A stretch of 64,000 nucleotides of DNA, taken from NCBI RefSeq assembly GCF_000340215.1, contig NW_006921539.1:3446165-3510164 (forward strand), given 5' to 3'. Source of the stretch: Pseudocercospora fijiensis CIRAD86. Its lineage: Eukaryota; Ascomycota; Dothideomycetes; Mycosphaerellales; Mycosphaerellaceae. The notes below the pieces were generated by a model. That model was not told where the DNA came from, made no database searches, and was given only the letters and a program-made list of their open reading frames with translations. The translations under genes were made by a program, and so were the position numbers. Shown in pieces: positions 48,094 through 57,956 of this stretch. Positions within the stretch are counted from its first letter, which is position 1; every line of letters starts with the position of its first letter.

Positions 48094-48420
48094 TAGAGTC
48101 TCCCTACTAGTTAGGGGCTAAAGGCTAGCTAGCTATATCGTCGATTAACAATGTTATTAAGAATGTCGTTAATAGGCAATTCTAGATTATTACCTAGAAT
48201 TATAGGTTCTTCTTTAATAGGCTCTCCGGTAGGCTCTTTAGTAGGAGGCACTTTAGCAGGCACTTTAGCGGGAACTATACTACTAGCGTTGTTATTACTA
48301 GCGCTACTAGCGGCGGTACGGTTGTTGTTTCGTAATAAACCGGCTATTATAAGGGGCGGTACTAATAATGTATTATTAGCCCCTAAGATGCGGATATAGC
48401 GGAATTAGTAGATATCGGCC
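48094..48420 (-). pseudogene. G2-CD gag N-terminal piece
   Basis: Reverse complement of G2-B sequence around 32330-32438 plus 39199-39370, including a short Pro-Thr-Lys repeat (PTK units). It joins in sequence to 24488 once the hAT element and one copy of TAGCTTCT are removed. The leucine-rich frame open on the plus strand at 48151-48399 is only the antisense of this gag segment. Confidence 0.8.
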
Positions 48421-48619
48421 TAGTATGCTTAACTTAGTGTAATAGGCCGTATAGAAGGCCTTACTTAATGATTAGTACGGTTGTTTCGATAGAATAGTAC
48501 GTATAGGTCCCGTTCTTTAGGCGTAATATAGTTAGATTAACGATTTTCGTAGCCCTACTACTAAAAGCTTGAAATAAGGACTATCTAGCTGCTGCCCTTA
48601 AAGGGTAGATCGAATACTA

Positions 48620-48815
48620 TATAAGAAGGGTATATTAGTAGGTAGATAGGGTAGTAGTAGGTACGAGTAGTATTCGATAAAGAGCTAGGAGGAGAGGGAG
48701 GAAGGTAGGCAAGTTAGCCTATTACTAAGCGCTAAGCCCTACCTAAGGCACTAAGACCCTAGCTTTACTTAGCCTAGTTATATACTAATTACGTATAGCC
48801 TCTTTAGCCCTAATA
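48620..48815 (-). repeat. 5' LTR of G2-CD
   Basis: Same 196-bp length as the partner at 5687-5882, differing mainly by C/T and G/A changes. It is followed at 48816-48820 by AAGGC, the target-site duplication. Confidence 0.9.
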
Positions 48816-48820
48816 AAGGC

Positions 48821-49138
48821 TGTTTCTAAGGCTGTCGACCGGGTAGAAGTAACAATAGGAAGCTGTTAGAAATTTCCGTACGCGAATAGTACCGTAATGC
48901 CTCAAATCGCGTAGTTTAGTAGAAACGCGTTTAATCGACTTAACTCGTTAGCTTTAGTTTAACTAGAGTTAGGCCGGGGACTGCTTATTTATTAAAAGAA
49001 TTAATTATGCTTCTAGTACGTAGATTAAACGCTCGACTTTCAAACTTTATTCTTATTATCTAAACCTTACCTCGCTACCTACTTTTTACGCTTCTAACTG
49101 CGCTAATATAACGCTAGCGACGGTGAAGGGATATTAGC
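48821..49138 (+). pseudogene. Right flank of the element split by G2-CD
   Basis: The AAGGC at 48816-48820 repeats 5682-5686, so this sequence was contiguous with the DUF6589-like relic before G2-CD inserted. No convincing domain is visible; it may be the C-terminus or 3' untranslated part. Its right limit is a guess, set where G2-like 3' sequence starts near 49139. Confidence 0.45.
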
Positions 49139-49580
49139 ATATAAGAATTGCAGCCGTGCGTCTAATTACAATACGAGCGCGTCCTTCTACTATAATAGTC
49201 GGGCGTGAGAGGTGTTGTAGTACTGCCTCTGCTTTGAGTGTATTCGTCCGAGTTCTTTGCGTCTACTCTTAAACAGATAGACCTAGTAGTAGGGAATTGT
49301 CGGTACTATACTATCGAGCTTCTTCGGAAGTGTTATAGTTTCGTCGCTATTAATAACTAGGTTTAGTAGCCTCTAATTGTCTAATTAAAAAACTTAGTTC
49401 GTCTAGTTTCTATTAACTTACTGCTTTAGCGGTATAAGGAGAGTAAGCGTAGTAGTTATATTTACTTAGTTAACTCGTAATATGTCTCGAAGGGCTAGGT
49501 ATAACTATATTTAACCGCTATAAAGCCCCGGCTAATTCGCTCTATAGTTTTACTCTAGTATTGTCCTTTTAACCTACTAA
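49139..49580 (-). mobile_element. Diverged G2-family 3' end relic
   Basis: Blocks such as CTAATTACAATACGAGCGCG, GAGTTCTTTGCGTCTACTCT and TAGGTTTAGTAGCCTCTAA match, in the same order, the G2 3' noncoding region (6085-6240, 18628-18700) but with many differences. It is therefore an older or related family member. No paired LTR was found. Confidence 0.6.
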
Positions 49581-50249
49581 TCTCTATACGTATCTCTTTC
49601 TGTTTTGTACGCCGTTTACATTGCGCATCTAAGGTATAGCTCTTTCTGTTTTGTATACCGTTTACGCTACTTATAGGCGGTAGTTTCGCGTTCTACGTTC
49701 TACGTTCTACGTTCTACGTTCTTCGGTCGTTATATCGTACGCGACTAGTCTTGTCGTATATACGCAATTGCGGACTCGTTTACGGACTAGTTGTTATTAT
49801 ACGCGTATTAGACTTAGTCGTTTGAATATTCTAGATATTGTAGTAATATAGAGGAGGATATAGCGTAAACTCGAGGAAAGGATAAGGATGCCGAATCCCG
49901 CTAAGACCCCGGATTTACTATAGTAGAGCGCTTAATTAGCGGGATTAAACGTCGTAACTGCTTCCTTAATACTAGCTTTACGACTCTATATCACAATATT
50001 CGATTTTTACGATAGTACGATACCTAACTTAGCGAGATACGTCGATTAAGCATATTTCTAGTAACGGCACTAGCAAAAGTAACTAATACGATAACGATAG
50101 AGTCCTTAGGTATAGAGAACCTTCTCCGAGTGTCTAGTACTAAAAGCGTACTAAAATAGAGATAAGATAGATAGTAACGATAAGACGACTTCTTTTATAT
50201 ATCTACCTACGCTTCTAATATATAGAGAGTATAACTTAGTCCTCCTATA
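49581..50249. other. RIP-mutated sequence with no assigned gene
   Basis: Short direct repeats GTTCTACGTTCTAC (49691-49722) and a duplicated TATAGCTCTTTCTGTTTTGTA-like segment (about 49600-49660). Nothing decodes convincingly. Confidence 0.4.
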
Positions 50250-53200
50250 ATAGATACTTAGCCTCTCCTATCGCGAGGAAGCTTACCGTAATAAAGTCCT
50301 AGCAGCGACGACGATAGAGTCTTATCTATGCTCGACGACTACGGCTACCCTCTTTACTACCTATACGACTTCCTATACGGCTACTACTCGTTATGCTATA
50401 TAAGCCCTCTCCGCGCTTAGTTAGTCTATACTTACGACTACTACGAGTCGTTAAACTAGTAGCATTAAGGAGATGTTTAGACTGCTTAGTAGCACGAAGA
50501 GTCGCTTCTAAAGGACGTAGTAGGGTCTATATATAGCGTTGCTACGTAGTAGGAGATATATAGCGCTTATCTCTAATAGAAGTAGACGCGGTTAGACGAG
50601 TAGGGCGGTTACGAGTGCTCCTAGTATTTACTAAAGTGTCTACTTCTTCTATAGCGGTAGCGGTAGCGGTAGTCTCTCTCTCTCGAGCTTATCGGGCTTT
50701 ATTAGCGATCGCAAGCTTACGAGTAGATTCAGCCTAAGCGGACTTCTTAATAGCTTTACGTATCGCGGCCTAGCTATCGGCTTATTGCTATAAGCGTAAG
50801 CGTTGTATATATAGCCGGTCTAGATCAATCTGCTAGGTTTAGTCTCCTAGTCGCTAGCCTTCTCCGGTTAGAGTACTAGTATTAGCAGTTGCTATATTAC
50901 CGCTATTTTTAGTACCTCGTATAGCCTACTTGCCCCGAGACTTCTCGGACTTGCCGCTCTCGGCCTTCTTCTTCTTAGCCTCCTCCTATACGGCGTATAT
51001 ATCTAGAGCTATGCGATTTAACTCCCCGACTAAATTCTCTAGCTAAGCTAGACGGTCCTACCGGAACCTATCGATATTAGGATTATTCTACTTATCTAGA
51101 CTAGGCGCGATACTATAGAGATCCTTAACTTTTAAGTCTTTACCCTCTCTCTAAGCTTTAGCGGAATCTACGGAGATAAAGATATTATAGATACCGAAGA
51201 TAAGCTTGTCTAGTATAAAGAAGCTTATAGTAATACGGAAGCGTCGATTAGTATTAGGAAACATCTTGTCTGCCTATACCGATATCTACTCCTATACTAG
51301 TAGTAATATATACCTAGCGCGAGTGCCCTTCCGCGGAGGAGCGACCTTTATAATAAGAACTAGAGGAGCTTCGGTATCTATCTCGAGCGGGTCGTATACT
51401 TCCGAGTTACAGATATTGTAATACTATCCCTCTAGCGTAACGGTTAATAACTCGTATATACGCTTATCTTCGCCTAGGTAGGTATTAATTACCTTTCGAG
51501 GGCAGCGGTTAGATAGCGGCGGTAGTAAGTACGAGTTAAAAACGCTGCGCTAGATAATAGGTACGTTCTCGCGTCGCTTAAGCTCGTCTTTGTTCTAAGT
51601 AGACGACTTCTTCTAGCTAGCTATAGCAAACTCTTTATCGGTAGTATCGAGGGACTCTCTAGCGTCGGGAAAGTTATCGTTATTATCTTCCTCGCTTTTA
51701 CCGGCTATCTGCATTAGTCTTAGGCGGCTTAGACGTACTAGTATATTAGTTTAGGCTCGAGTCTAGATCGATATCGTAGCTACCGATACTATTCCTATAG
51801 TAGCATCTTTCTAATCGTTAAAAACCTAGTATAGTAGTAGAAAGATGCCGTATACCTGCCTAGCAATATTACGACCGCCGCGACTAACGCGCTATATACT
51901 ATCTTCGAGATCCTTCGAGATAGGGAACTTAAACTAGACTGCGATCTTAATGTCTAGTATATTTAAGCCGATACTTAGTGCTAGAGTACTCGCTATAACC
52001 CGGATTAGTCTACTACGCTTACTAAAGATATTATATCGCTCCTTTTAATCTACCTCTACGATATAGGAAGTATAGAAGGAGATAGTAATACGGACATCGA
52101 TACTACCGCTATTAACGATAGGATCGTAGGAGTACTTCTTGCCCTAGTCTAGGCAGTCCTTAGTTAAATATACTAGGCAGTTACGGAGGAATTTAACTAT
52201 ATCCTATACTAGTATATGTGCGTCTTAGAAGATAATAGTCTTATCGATGTTTATAGGTATCGCCTCTCCGTTAGTTACGCTACGCGTAATAGCGAAGAAT
52301 AGACTCTTATAGTTACCGCGATTCTTAAAAGGGATCGGCCTAACGATATATATAATATCTAGGCGATTAATGCTACTACGGAGGATCTTCGTTATATATA
52401 GACCTAGTCCGACTTCGCGGAAACCGGCTTTCTCTAGGATACTCTACTAGGTACCGGCTTCGATAGATAGAGTTATAGAGACTCCTAGCTAGACAATGTC
52501 GCGACGCACGATTAAGCGTAGCTAGTTAATTGCTATAAAGGCCTCGCGGAAGTTCTTCTATTTCTCGATAAGATAAACCTTATCGATCGCGACTAGTCCG
52601 ATACGACGACGTATATACGGCTTAGCTAGCAAGTCGCGAAATTCTAGTAGTACTACTTGCTCTAGGCCTATAATAATATACTAAACCTCGCCCTTCTTAA
52701 TCTTCTTATACTACTCTAGATCTAGCTTCTTAGTCTCGGTATTAATAACTATCGACTATACTAGCTTAATGTCCCTATTTAGATATACGACCGCCTCGTT
52801 CTACTCCTCCTCGAGACGGATAAGTAGGCTAATAATAATAGTTGTCTAGCTAGTTAGGAGGGAGAAAGACTAGAAGATAATACTCTTACCTTCGCTAGTA
52901 CGTACTACGATTACCGTATCTAACTATCCGAAGGAGAGCGCGTTAATACCGTCTACCTAGATATCGCGCGGCGAGTAGTCGTACTCTAGATATATCTACT
53001 TTAATACTCTAGTTAATCTAGCCTCGACAATATCGCGGTAAACATCGACCGACTATAGGCATTATATAGCATCGTATATAAGCTATTATAGCTACTATAG
53101 CGATATAGTCGGGATATTATTATATCTATCGGTAAAGTGCTATATATAATCTGCCTCGTCGTCGGATAGCGGTACTACTACTTCGATACCTTCTAGACGC

Positions 53201-53376
53201 GCGCGATACGATATTGCTATTATACTAGCAGGCAGTCGAGCCGGGTTAGCGCTAGTAGTAGTAGTATCTCTTCGAGGCCGACCTCGACCTCTACCTATTC
53301 CTCCTACGCTTCTACCTCTACCTCCGCCTCGGTTGTTATACGCTACGCTACGCTACGACTTCGTAGTACTAGGCAT
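50250..53376 (-). pseudogene. RecQ-like DNA helicase relic, RIP-mutated
   Basis: From ATG at 53376 a minus-strand frame decodes over about 3 kb. A Gly/Arg-rich N-terminus (GGGRGRSVGGIGRGRGRPRR) precedes helicase motifs: motif I VVVRTSEGKSIIF (Gly-to-Ser change in the P-loop), motif II AIDKVYLIEK in place of a DE-H box, motif III WLGVSITLS, and motif VI -RVSRGGR. A long basic C-terminal region with RCPRKVINTYLG and CNICNSEVYDP cysteine pairs follows. RecQ-type helicases of this sort occur near telomeres and in repeat-rich DNA of many filamentous fungi; whether this one belonged to a transposon or a subtelomeric gene family cannot be told here. Exact 3' end uncertain. Confidence 0.75.
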
Positions 53377-54335
53377 TCTTGTAACCCGACGAGTTGTAGT
53401 TTATATAAGGGTCGTAATCGCAATAAATAGCTTTAGGGTTATATAGAGAATCTAGTATAAAGGATATGTTTCCGAAGGCGCGTAAGACTTCTATAATACT
53501 CTAGATTATTCTTTTTAACAAGAAGAAGCAGTTAGAAGTAGTTGCGAGTACTAAGTAGTATCGAGTTAGTTACGCGGGCGACTAAAGCTTAAGTTTGCGG
53601 TAGAAGCGCGTTTATAGCGCGGGAGGCCAAAACCTAGTAATACGTTACTTTAATATCTAAGGCAACACTTAGAGGAGTTTTACGGTGCAAAGAAGGTAAA
53701 TACTATATATTTAGAATAGTAGAAATAGGTTTATAGCTATCTTGTTATATACTACTTCGTAGACTACTCTAGCTTTTACGATATACTAATGCTTCCTAAA
53801 AACACGGCGCAATTTCTTAAGTGCTAGAATAAAGAGTATATTATATTTAAACTAGCGCATTTAAAACTTTGCGCTTGTCGCTAGGTCGTTTAATTTTATT
53901 ACTTATACAAAATATACGTAGTTGCGTTGCTATTATATTCTATATATCTATATAATATCGATCTAGTAATAGATTTATAGAGTTTGTCGTTAGGCGCTCC
54001 GCTAGAGCCTTAGCAAAGCTAACCTAAGGCACTACGGAGCGGCTAAGAAGGAGGTAGAATTCAAGTTCTAAGATTTAAAAATACCGCCTTTAAGACTTCG
54101 ATCTTCCTTTTACTACTAGTAACCTCGAACGCTATATACGAGATAGATTATATTTAAGATATCTCGGGAAGCCTCTATAGATAATGTTAGCAGCTATAAA
54201 GCAGTCTAAGTGTTCTACGATAAGTTAAAGGTGAGCTTATATATGCAGTAAGAAACTATCCCCGCTTTATACTTCCGTAACAAATTGTTATCGGACCTAT
54301 AGCGTAGGTAAAAATTACTTCTCTAAAGCTGCCAA
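53377..54335. other. RIP-mutated sequence ending at the composition boundary
   Basis: About 950 bp with no decodable frame. CpA and TpG remain scarce up to about 54.3 kb and then become normal within roughly 100 bp. Confidence 0.5.
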
Positions 54336-54341
54336 TTATTG

Positions 54342-54431
54342 TGGTCTGACTTCTGTATAGCGGTAGCGCATGTGATTCCAGTCTTCTCTGGAGATTCTAG
54401 AAGGTCATCCGTTCAAATCGTATGTCTCGCA
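54342..54431 (+). pseudogene. Degenerate tRNA-Trp(CCA)-like sequence with intron
   Basis: AGCGGTAGCGCATGTGATTC followed by CCA at 54378-54380 resembles the D-arm and anticodon arm of fungal tRNA-Trp. GTTCAAATC (54411-54419) fits box B, with T-stem CATCC/GTATG (one mismatch). A 15-20 nt stretch after the anticodon could be an intron. The acceptor arms do not pair and the D-stem is poor, so it is probably a relic rather than a working gene. It sits exactly at the RIP boundary. Confidence 0.35.
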
Positions 54432-54826
54432 CTGCACTCTCGTGATTGATAACAACTCCTAACAAGTTCATCAAGGGTCAGGTTCAGTTGCGACTGAGAC
54501 TTGCCAATGGGATGCGTTCTTTTTGTCCAGGCACATATATCCCTCGTCACTCCAATGCTGTCATTCAACATGACCTATACTCCTTTTGCGTCTTGACGTA
54601 TACACGTCGAACAAGCGATTTTCTACCACGTTTCTCGCGAACACCGCCTGTCGATCCCGTTATTCAACCATTAGAGCACCGGGCCGCGGCCATCCGAATA
54701 TTTATGAACATGGGTACGCGTTTTCGCGTCGATCTTGAAGTTGGCATCTTTCAAACCAGTGTTTCAACTTTCAAGTCAAGACTATTCCAGACAAGACCAA
54801 CTTTAAACAACGACTGAGAATCGACC

Positions 54827-55399
54827 ATGCCGAAGCGAAAGACGGAAGCTGTTGATTATCTAGACACACCAACGAAAAGGTCTCGAATCAGTATTGCACA
54901 TTTGACAGAGAAAAGTCCTTACACAAAAACCAACAGTGCAGATGGAGAGCGAAGAGATGCTGCGCAGAAAACTCAATCGGCCGCTCAGGATGACCAAACT
55001 GGCGATCAGGATTCAAGAGTCTACGTGCTGGTCTACAAATCCTCGGCAAAGCACTGGGATGAGCCTGAAGTGGCAATTGAAGGTGTCTTCAAGACTGAAG
55101 CGGCAGCAGAAAAAGCATTCAGAAAGTCGTGTGCTTCTCATTGTGGTGAGTGTTAGGAAAATCTCAATATGCATTGATTCAAAGTCTGAAAATACAAAGA
55201 TGTGGAGCCATACGACCCGCCTTCCATTTCTCCTGGAATTCCACGGCACACACCTGGCAAGCCGGATCGTGTATGGGAATGCTCTTTCCAGCACGAAGAA
55301 TTGAGCTACACCCAAATATGGGTCGAGGAGCATATATTTGGCGATGCAGCCATTAATGCTGAGAAACGCGACTCCGAAGGCGACGAAGCTTCTTCGTGA
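54827..55399 (+). CDS. Unknown small basic protein, two exons
   Basis: Exons 54827-55145 and 55200-55399 join to about 172 residues. The intron (54 bp) starts GTGAGT and ends AAAG. The N-terminal MPKRKTEAVDYLDTPTKRSR carries clustered basic residues that fit a nuclear localisation signal. A linker and a folded-looking part (VYVLVYKSSAKHWDEPEVAI, an AEKAFRK helix) follow, continuing after splicing into DVEPYDPP and IWVEEHIFGD. The second half is acidic. No family recognised. The upstream CT-rich sequence before ATG looks like a normal leader, and base composition is that of host genes. First intact gene right of the RIP block. Confidence 0.65.
55146..55199 (+). other. Intron of the unknown small protein gene
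   Basis: GTGAGT donor and ACAAAG acceptor. Skipping it would end the protein at TAG after CGEC. Splicing restores an open frame of 66 further codons rich in sensible residues. Confidence 0.65.
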
Positions 55400-56127
55400 C
55401 TGTGCTCACCGATCGCGCGGGCTTCCATAGCACGAATCCGGCGCATCACACGTTGCGGATAGAGTCCTCCTTCGAAAATTTATGCATCGGTCGCAAGTCA
55501 GTTTCCAGTCCTTAAGAGACTAATGCTTGATGGATCAATATCTTCAGACCGGCTTGCTTGCTTCATCTGACGGAGCTTTGAAATCAAGCAACTCGTTGTT
55601 CTGGCTCAACATTGAAGACACGAGGCACCAAAGCAACCTCTCTTTTCCCATGGTCGGTATAAGACAGTCTCGGAATGCGCGTAACGGGGCGGACAGCACA
55701 ACACAGCCGTAAGAACGATCGACGAAGACCTTGGCCGAGAAATGCAGCTGGCAGAAGTAAAGGCATCTCAACACGCAAAATGACCTGAAGATCCGCAAAT
55801 ACCGGCTCATAATGCGAGGGGCCGAGATGCTTACCCCATCCATCCACATAACACGGCAGAACAATGCCTTTTGGAATGTGGCACAAGATCTTACAGCTCC
55901 GAGGAACCAACCAAAAGCTGTATAAGTGCTCAGCAGATGAAGCTTTCAAGTGGACATGGCATTCCAGGTTGCAAATCGAACAATTGGACGCGCAATAGAC
56001 TCAGCTATGTTTGAAGCCCCTTCCTGAGATGCGGTTCCTTCGCCACAGTGCCGATCGTATTGATTGCCAACGGATTCCTCTCACTGCACACGAGAGATCC
56101 GCAATGCAATGATGACCTCGCAACATA
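55400..56127. other. Intergenic, no convincing gene
   Basis: Normal composition. Overlapping antisense openings at 55544-55949 lack an ATG in a plausible place. I see no tRNA, repeat or conserved motif. Confidence 0.5.
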
Positions 56128-56929
56128 ATGTACATAGCCTGGGTGTGCAATACTCTCATTCTGCTTCTATGCGTTCTGACTCTACCGATCCTTGCGAAGG
56201 ACGACAAACCCGAGTGGCAAGCTCAGTACGAAGACTACATCTTAGAGAATTTCGACTTCAACGAACCGCGAATCACAGCTGGGGCGCAGCGATGGCAAGA
56301 CGCAAGACTCAGCAGGAGGCAAGCCGTTCAGGGAACCACAAGCTATCAGCAGACCGTGACGAGATCTTTCGTGGGCACCGATGGCTACACCACTGTTCCA
56401 TATGCTACCAACGGCCAGCAATGCTCAAGCATATCTCGAAACATGAATGTTGTCTACTCGCCTAATGGAATCCAATACTTATACATATGTGGCGGAGCTG
56501 TCTCAGGAAATATCAACTGGAACTACCAGGCACCCAGCTGGTCCTCATGCATGCCAGAGTGCGATACTTCAAATAATTGCACTGGTCTCTCGTACAACGG
56601 AGGGGCACTGTATGGCATGCAAAATGCTGCAGGTTCAGGTCGATGTACTTACAAAACCGATAATAGAGGCATGACTTTTACCACAACGAACACCAACCAG
56701 CTGGACTCTACAAGAGTAGCTGGAATGCAGAAAGATGTCTACATGAGGAGTATGTCTACTAGCGCATGAGGAGACTACTTGTTAACGTTGTGTAGCCTTC
56801 TTCCCAACCACCACCACTTCCACCACTTCCACCACCACTTCCACCACGACATACACATATCATCAGAACGGTGTTTACAGCTTTTGGCCGACGGTTCCAG
56901 CACCTCCGTGTGAACCCGGATTTTGCTGA
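56128..56929 (+). CDS. Secreted Apple/PAN-like six-cysteine protein with Thr/Ser-rich tail
   Basis: Exon 1 is 56128-56749 and exon 2 is 56796-56929, giving about 251 residues. Residues 1-23 are a signal peptide (LILLLCVLTLPILA). SRR at 62-64 is a likely Kex2 cleavage site. Residues about 90-190 hold six cysteines (99, 121, 141, 145, 151, 173) in an Apple/PAN-like layout (YLYICGG, SCMPECDTSNNC, GLSYNGG, RCTYKTD). N150 is in an N-C-T sequon. Without splicing, the frame ends at 56769. The 46-bp intron (GTATGT...TGTAG) instead adds FFPTTTTSTTS repeats and a C-terminal part ending PPCEPGFC. Apple/PAN domains bind protein or carbohydrate. Fungal secreted members can be wall or host-interaction proteins, but role here is inference. 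Confidence 0.75.
56750..56795 (+). other. Intron of the Apple/PAN-like gene
   Basis: GTATGT donor, GTTAAC near the branch position, TGTAG acceptor; 46 bp, typical of filamentous fungi. Splicing keeps the frame through 43 more codons with a clear Thr/Ser-rich linker. Confidence 0.7.
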
Positions 56930-57956
56930 TCATGGGTGTGATAGCCTTGCTGCGAGGTGCAAATACTGCGTCTTAACAGACAGAGGATGGACGGGCAATA
57001 TCCATTGCAAGCACTGGCTCCAAACGTGTCTCAAGTCCATACAATCTATTGATGGAGCATGCTACAGGAGAAAGTCAGCCAAGCACATGAATTCAGGGCA
57101 TATGTCAAAGAGCATCAATACTTCCTCTGACCTTTTCAAGATCACAGGCAAAAGACCAGCACACTCATGTCCAACCCCATTCACCAACTCAAAGTCCGGT
57201 CTAATCCCAATCCCTTCTCACCTCAATCCCACGACCTGACTCATCCTAGCCCTCTTCTCATCACTATTCTCCCTCCCAGCCCAAAAGTCCTTCAAATCAA
57301 TCATATCATCACCCATCATAACATCCTCTCCACCAACAAACATCCATCAACACATTCCCAGAAAGTACATCACTCAACCTCTCACCCTCACCTTCCATCG
57401 CAACCCCGCCCGTCCGGCCATTTAAGCGAGCGCAGAATCTAGCAGCAATAACATGTTACACTACTTACTCAACCTCTTAGGAGAAAGATACGGTAGCAAA
57501 ATCTTTGCATCACCCGAAATAATACGGGCTAGTATAAAAAAAATTCCAGGCCAGGTCAAATCTTCTTGATTAATTGATTGATTTTCGTTCAGGATATATC
57601 TCACTCTCAGTAAGTTTAACTTGATAAGAAGAATCTGGATCCAAAGCCGCAGGGAACGAGGGTAGAAATTCTTATGGGCGTGGGCATCTGTGTCTCGGCG
57701 GGTTGAGCGGAGACGAATTCGATAGGTCAGGATCTGGTCTGCGAACATTAAGAGCGCTGTGGATTTTCCATGGCGGTATGACTCTGACTCTGGAATTTGA
57801 AGGGTTCCATGTGGGTAGGCAAGAGATTCTGGGATGCTTAATAAGAGAACCATACTTCCATACCAGGATATCCCAAAGACTCCTAAACACAAATGCCCAT
57901 TGAGACTCTTCTTCCGAGCCATCTTCACTCGATCAACAGAGAAAACACAACCCACC
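56930..57956. other. Intergenic, pyrimidine-rich, no convincing gene
   Basis: Between convergent genes. 57170-57420 is C/T-rich low-complexity sequence. The minus opening 57461-57955 lacks an ATG at its start, runs on from the 3' end of the DJ-1-like gene and looks like untranslated sequence. Confidence 0.5.

Larger units (their letters stand above)
5687..48815 (-). mobile_element. Gypsy LTR retrotransposon G2, copy CD (carries two nested insertions)
   Basis: Two 196-bp LTRs in the same orientation (5687-5882 and 48620-48815) are flanked by the 5-bp duplication AAGGC. Between them lie, read on the minus strand, the start of gag (48094-48420), the rest of gag and pol (24488 down to about 19450) and a 1.2-kb 3' noncoding region (19420-18631 plus 6325-5883). 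The pieces are separated by G1 and by the hAT element. Subtracting these leaves about 7.2 kb, matching the second copy G2-B (about 7.1 kb). Domains are gag, retropepsin-like, reverse transcriptase, RNase H, integrase and a C-terminal chromodomain, so this is a chromovirus-type Gypsy. Heavily RIP-mutated. Confidence 0.9.

Noticed and set aside
48151..48399. Hydrophobic leucine/glycine-rich plus-strand frame that looks like a small membrane protein
   Set aside because: It is the exact antisense of the Pro-Thr-Lys-rich start of G2 gag.
1..54300. UAG/UAA reassignment (alternative genetic code) suggested by long frames full of TAG and TAA
   Set aside because: The same CpA/TpG loss occurs in noncoding LTRs, stops fall at both Gln and Trp positions, and genes right of 54.3 kb use the standard code. 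RIP explains it.
54446..54817. 123-codon plus-strand frame upstream of the first host gene
   Set aside because: It has no ATG at its start, overlaps a CT-rich leader, and its composition is not protein-like; taken as upstream/5' untranslated sequence.
55544..55949. Two overlapping minus-strand frames
   Set aside because: No good ATG, no splice sites that link them, and no recognisable domain; one of them has some protein-like segments, but not enough to call.
57461..57955. 164-codon minus-strand frame after the DJ-1-like gene
   Set aside because: Starts at a non-ATG codon, directly abuts the stop of the upstream gene, and has no domain character; likely 3' untranslated sequence.
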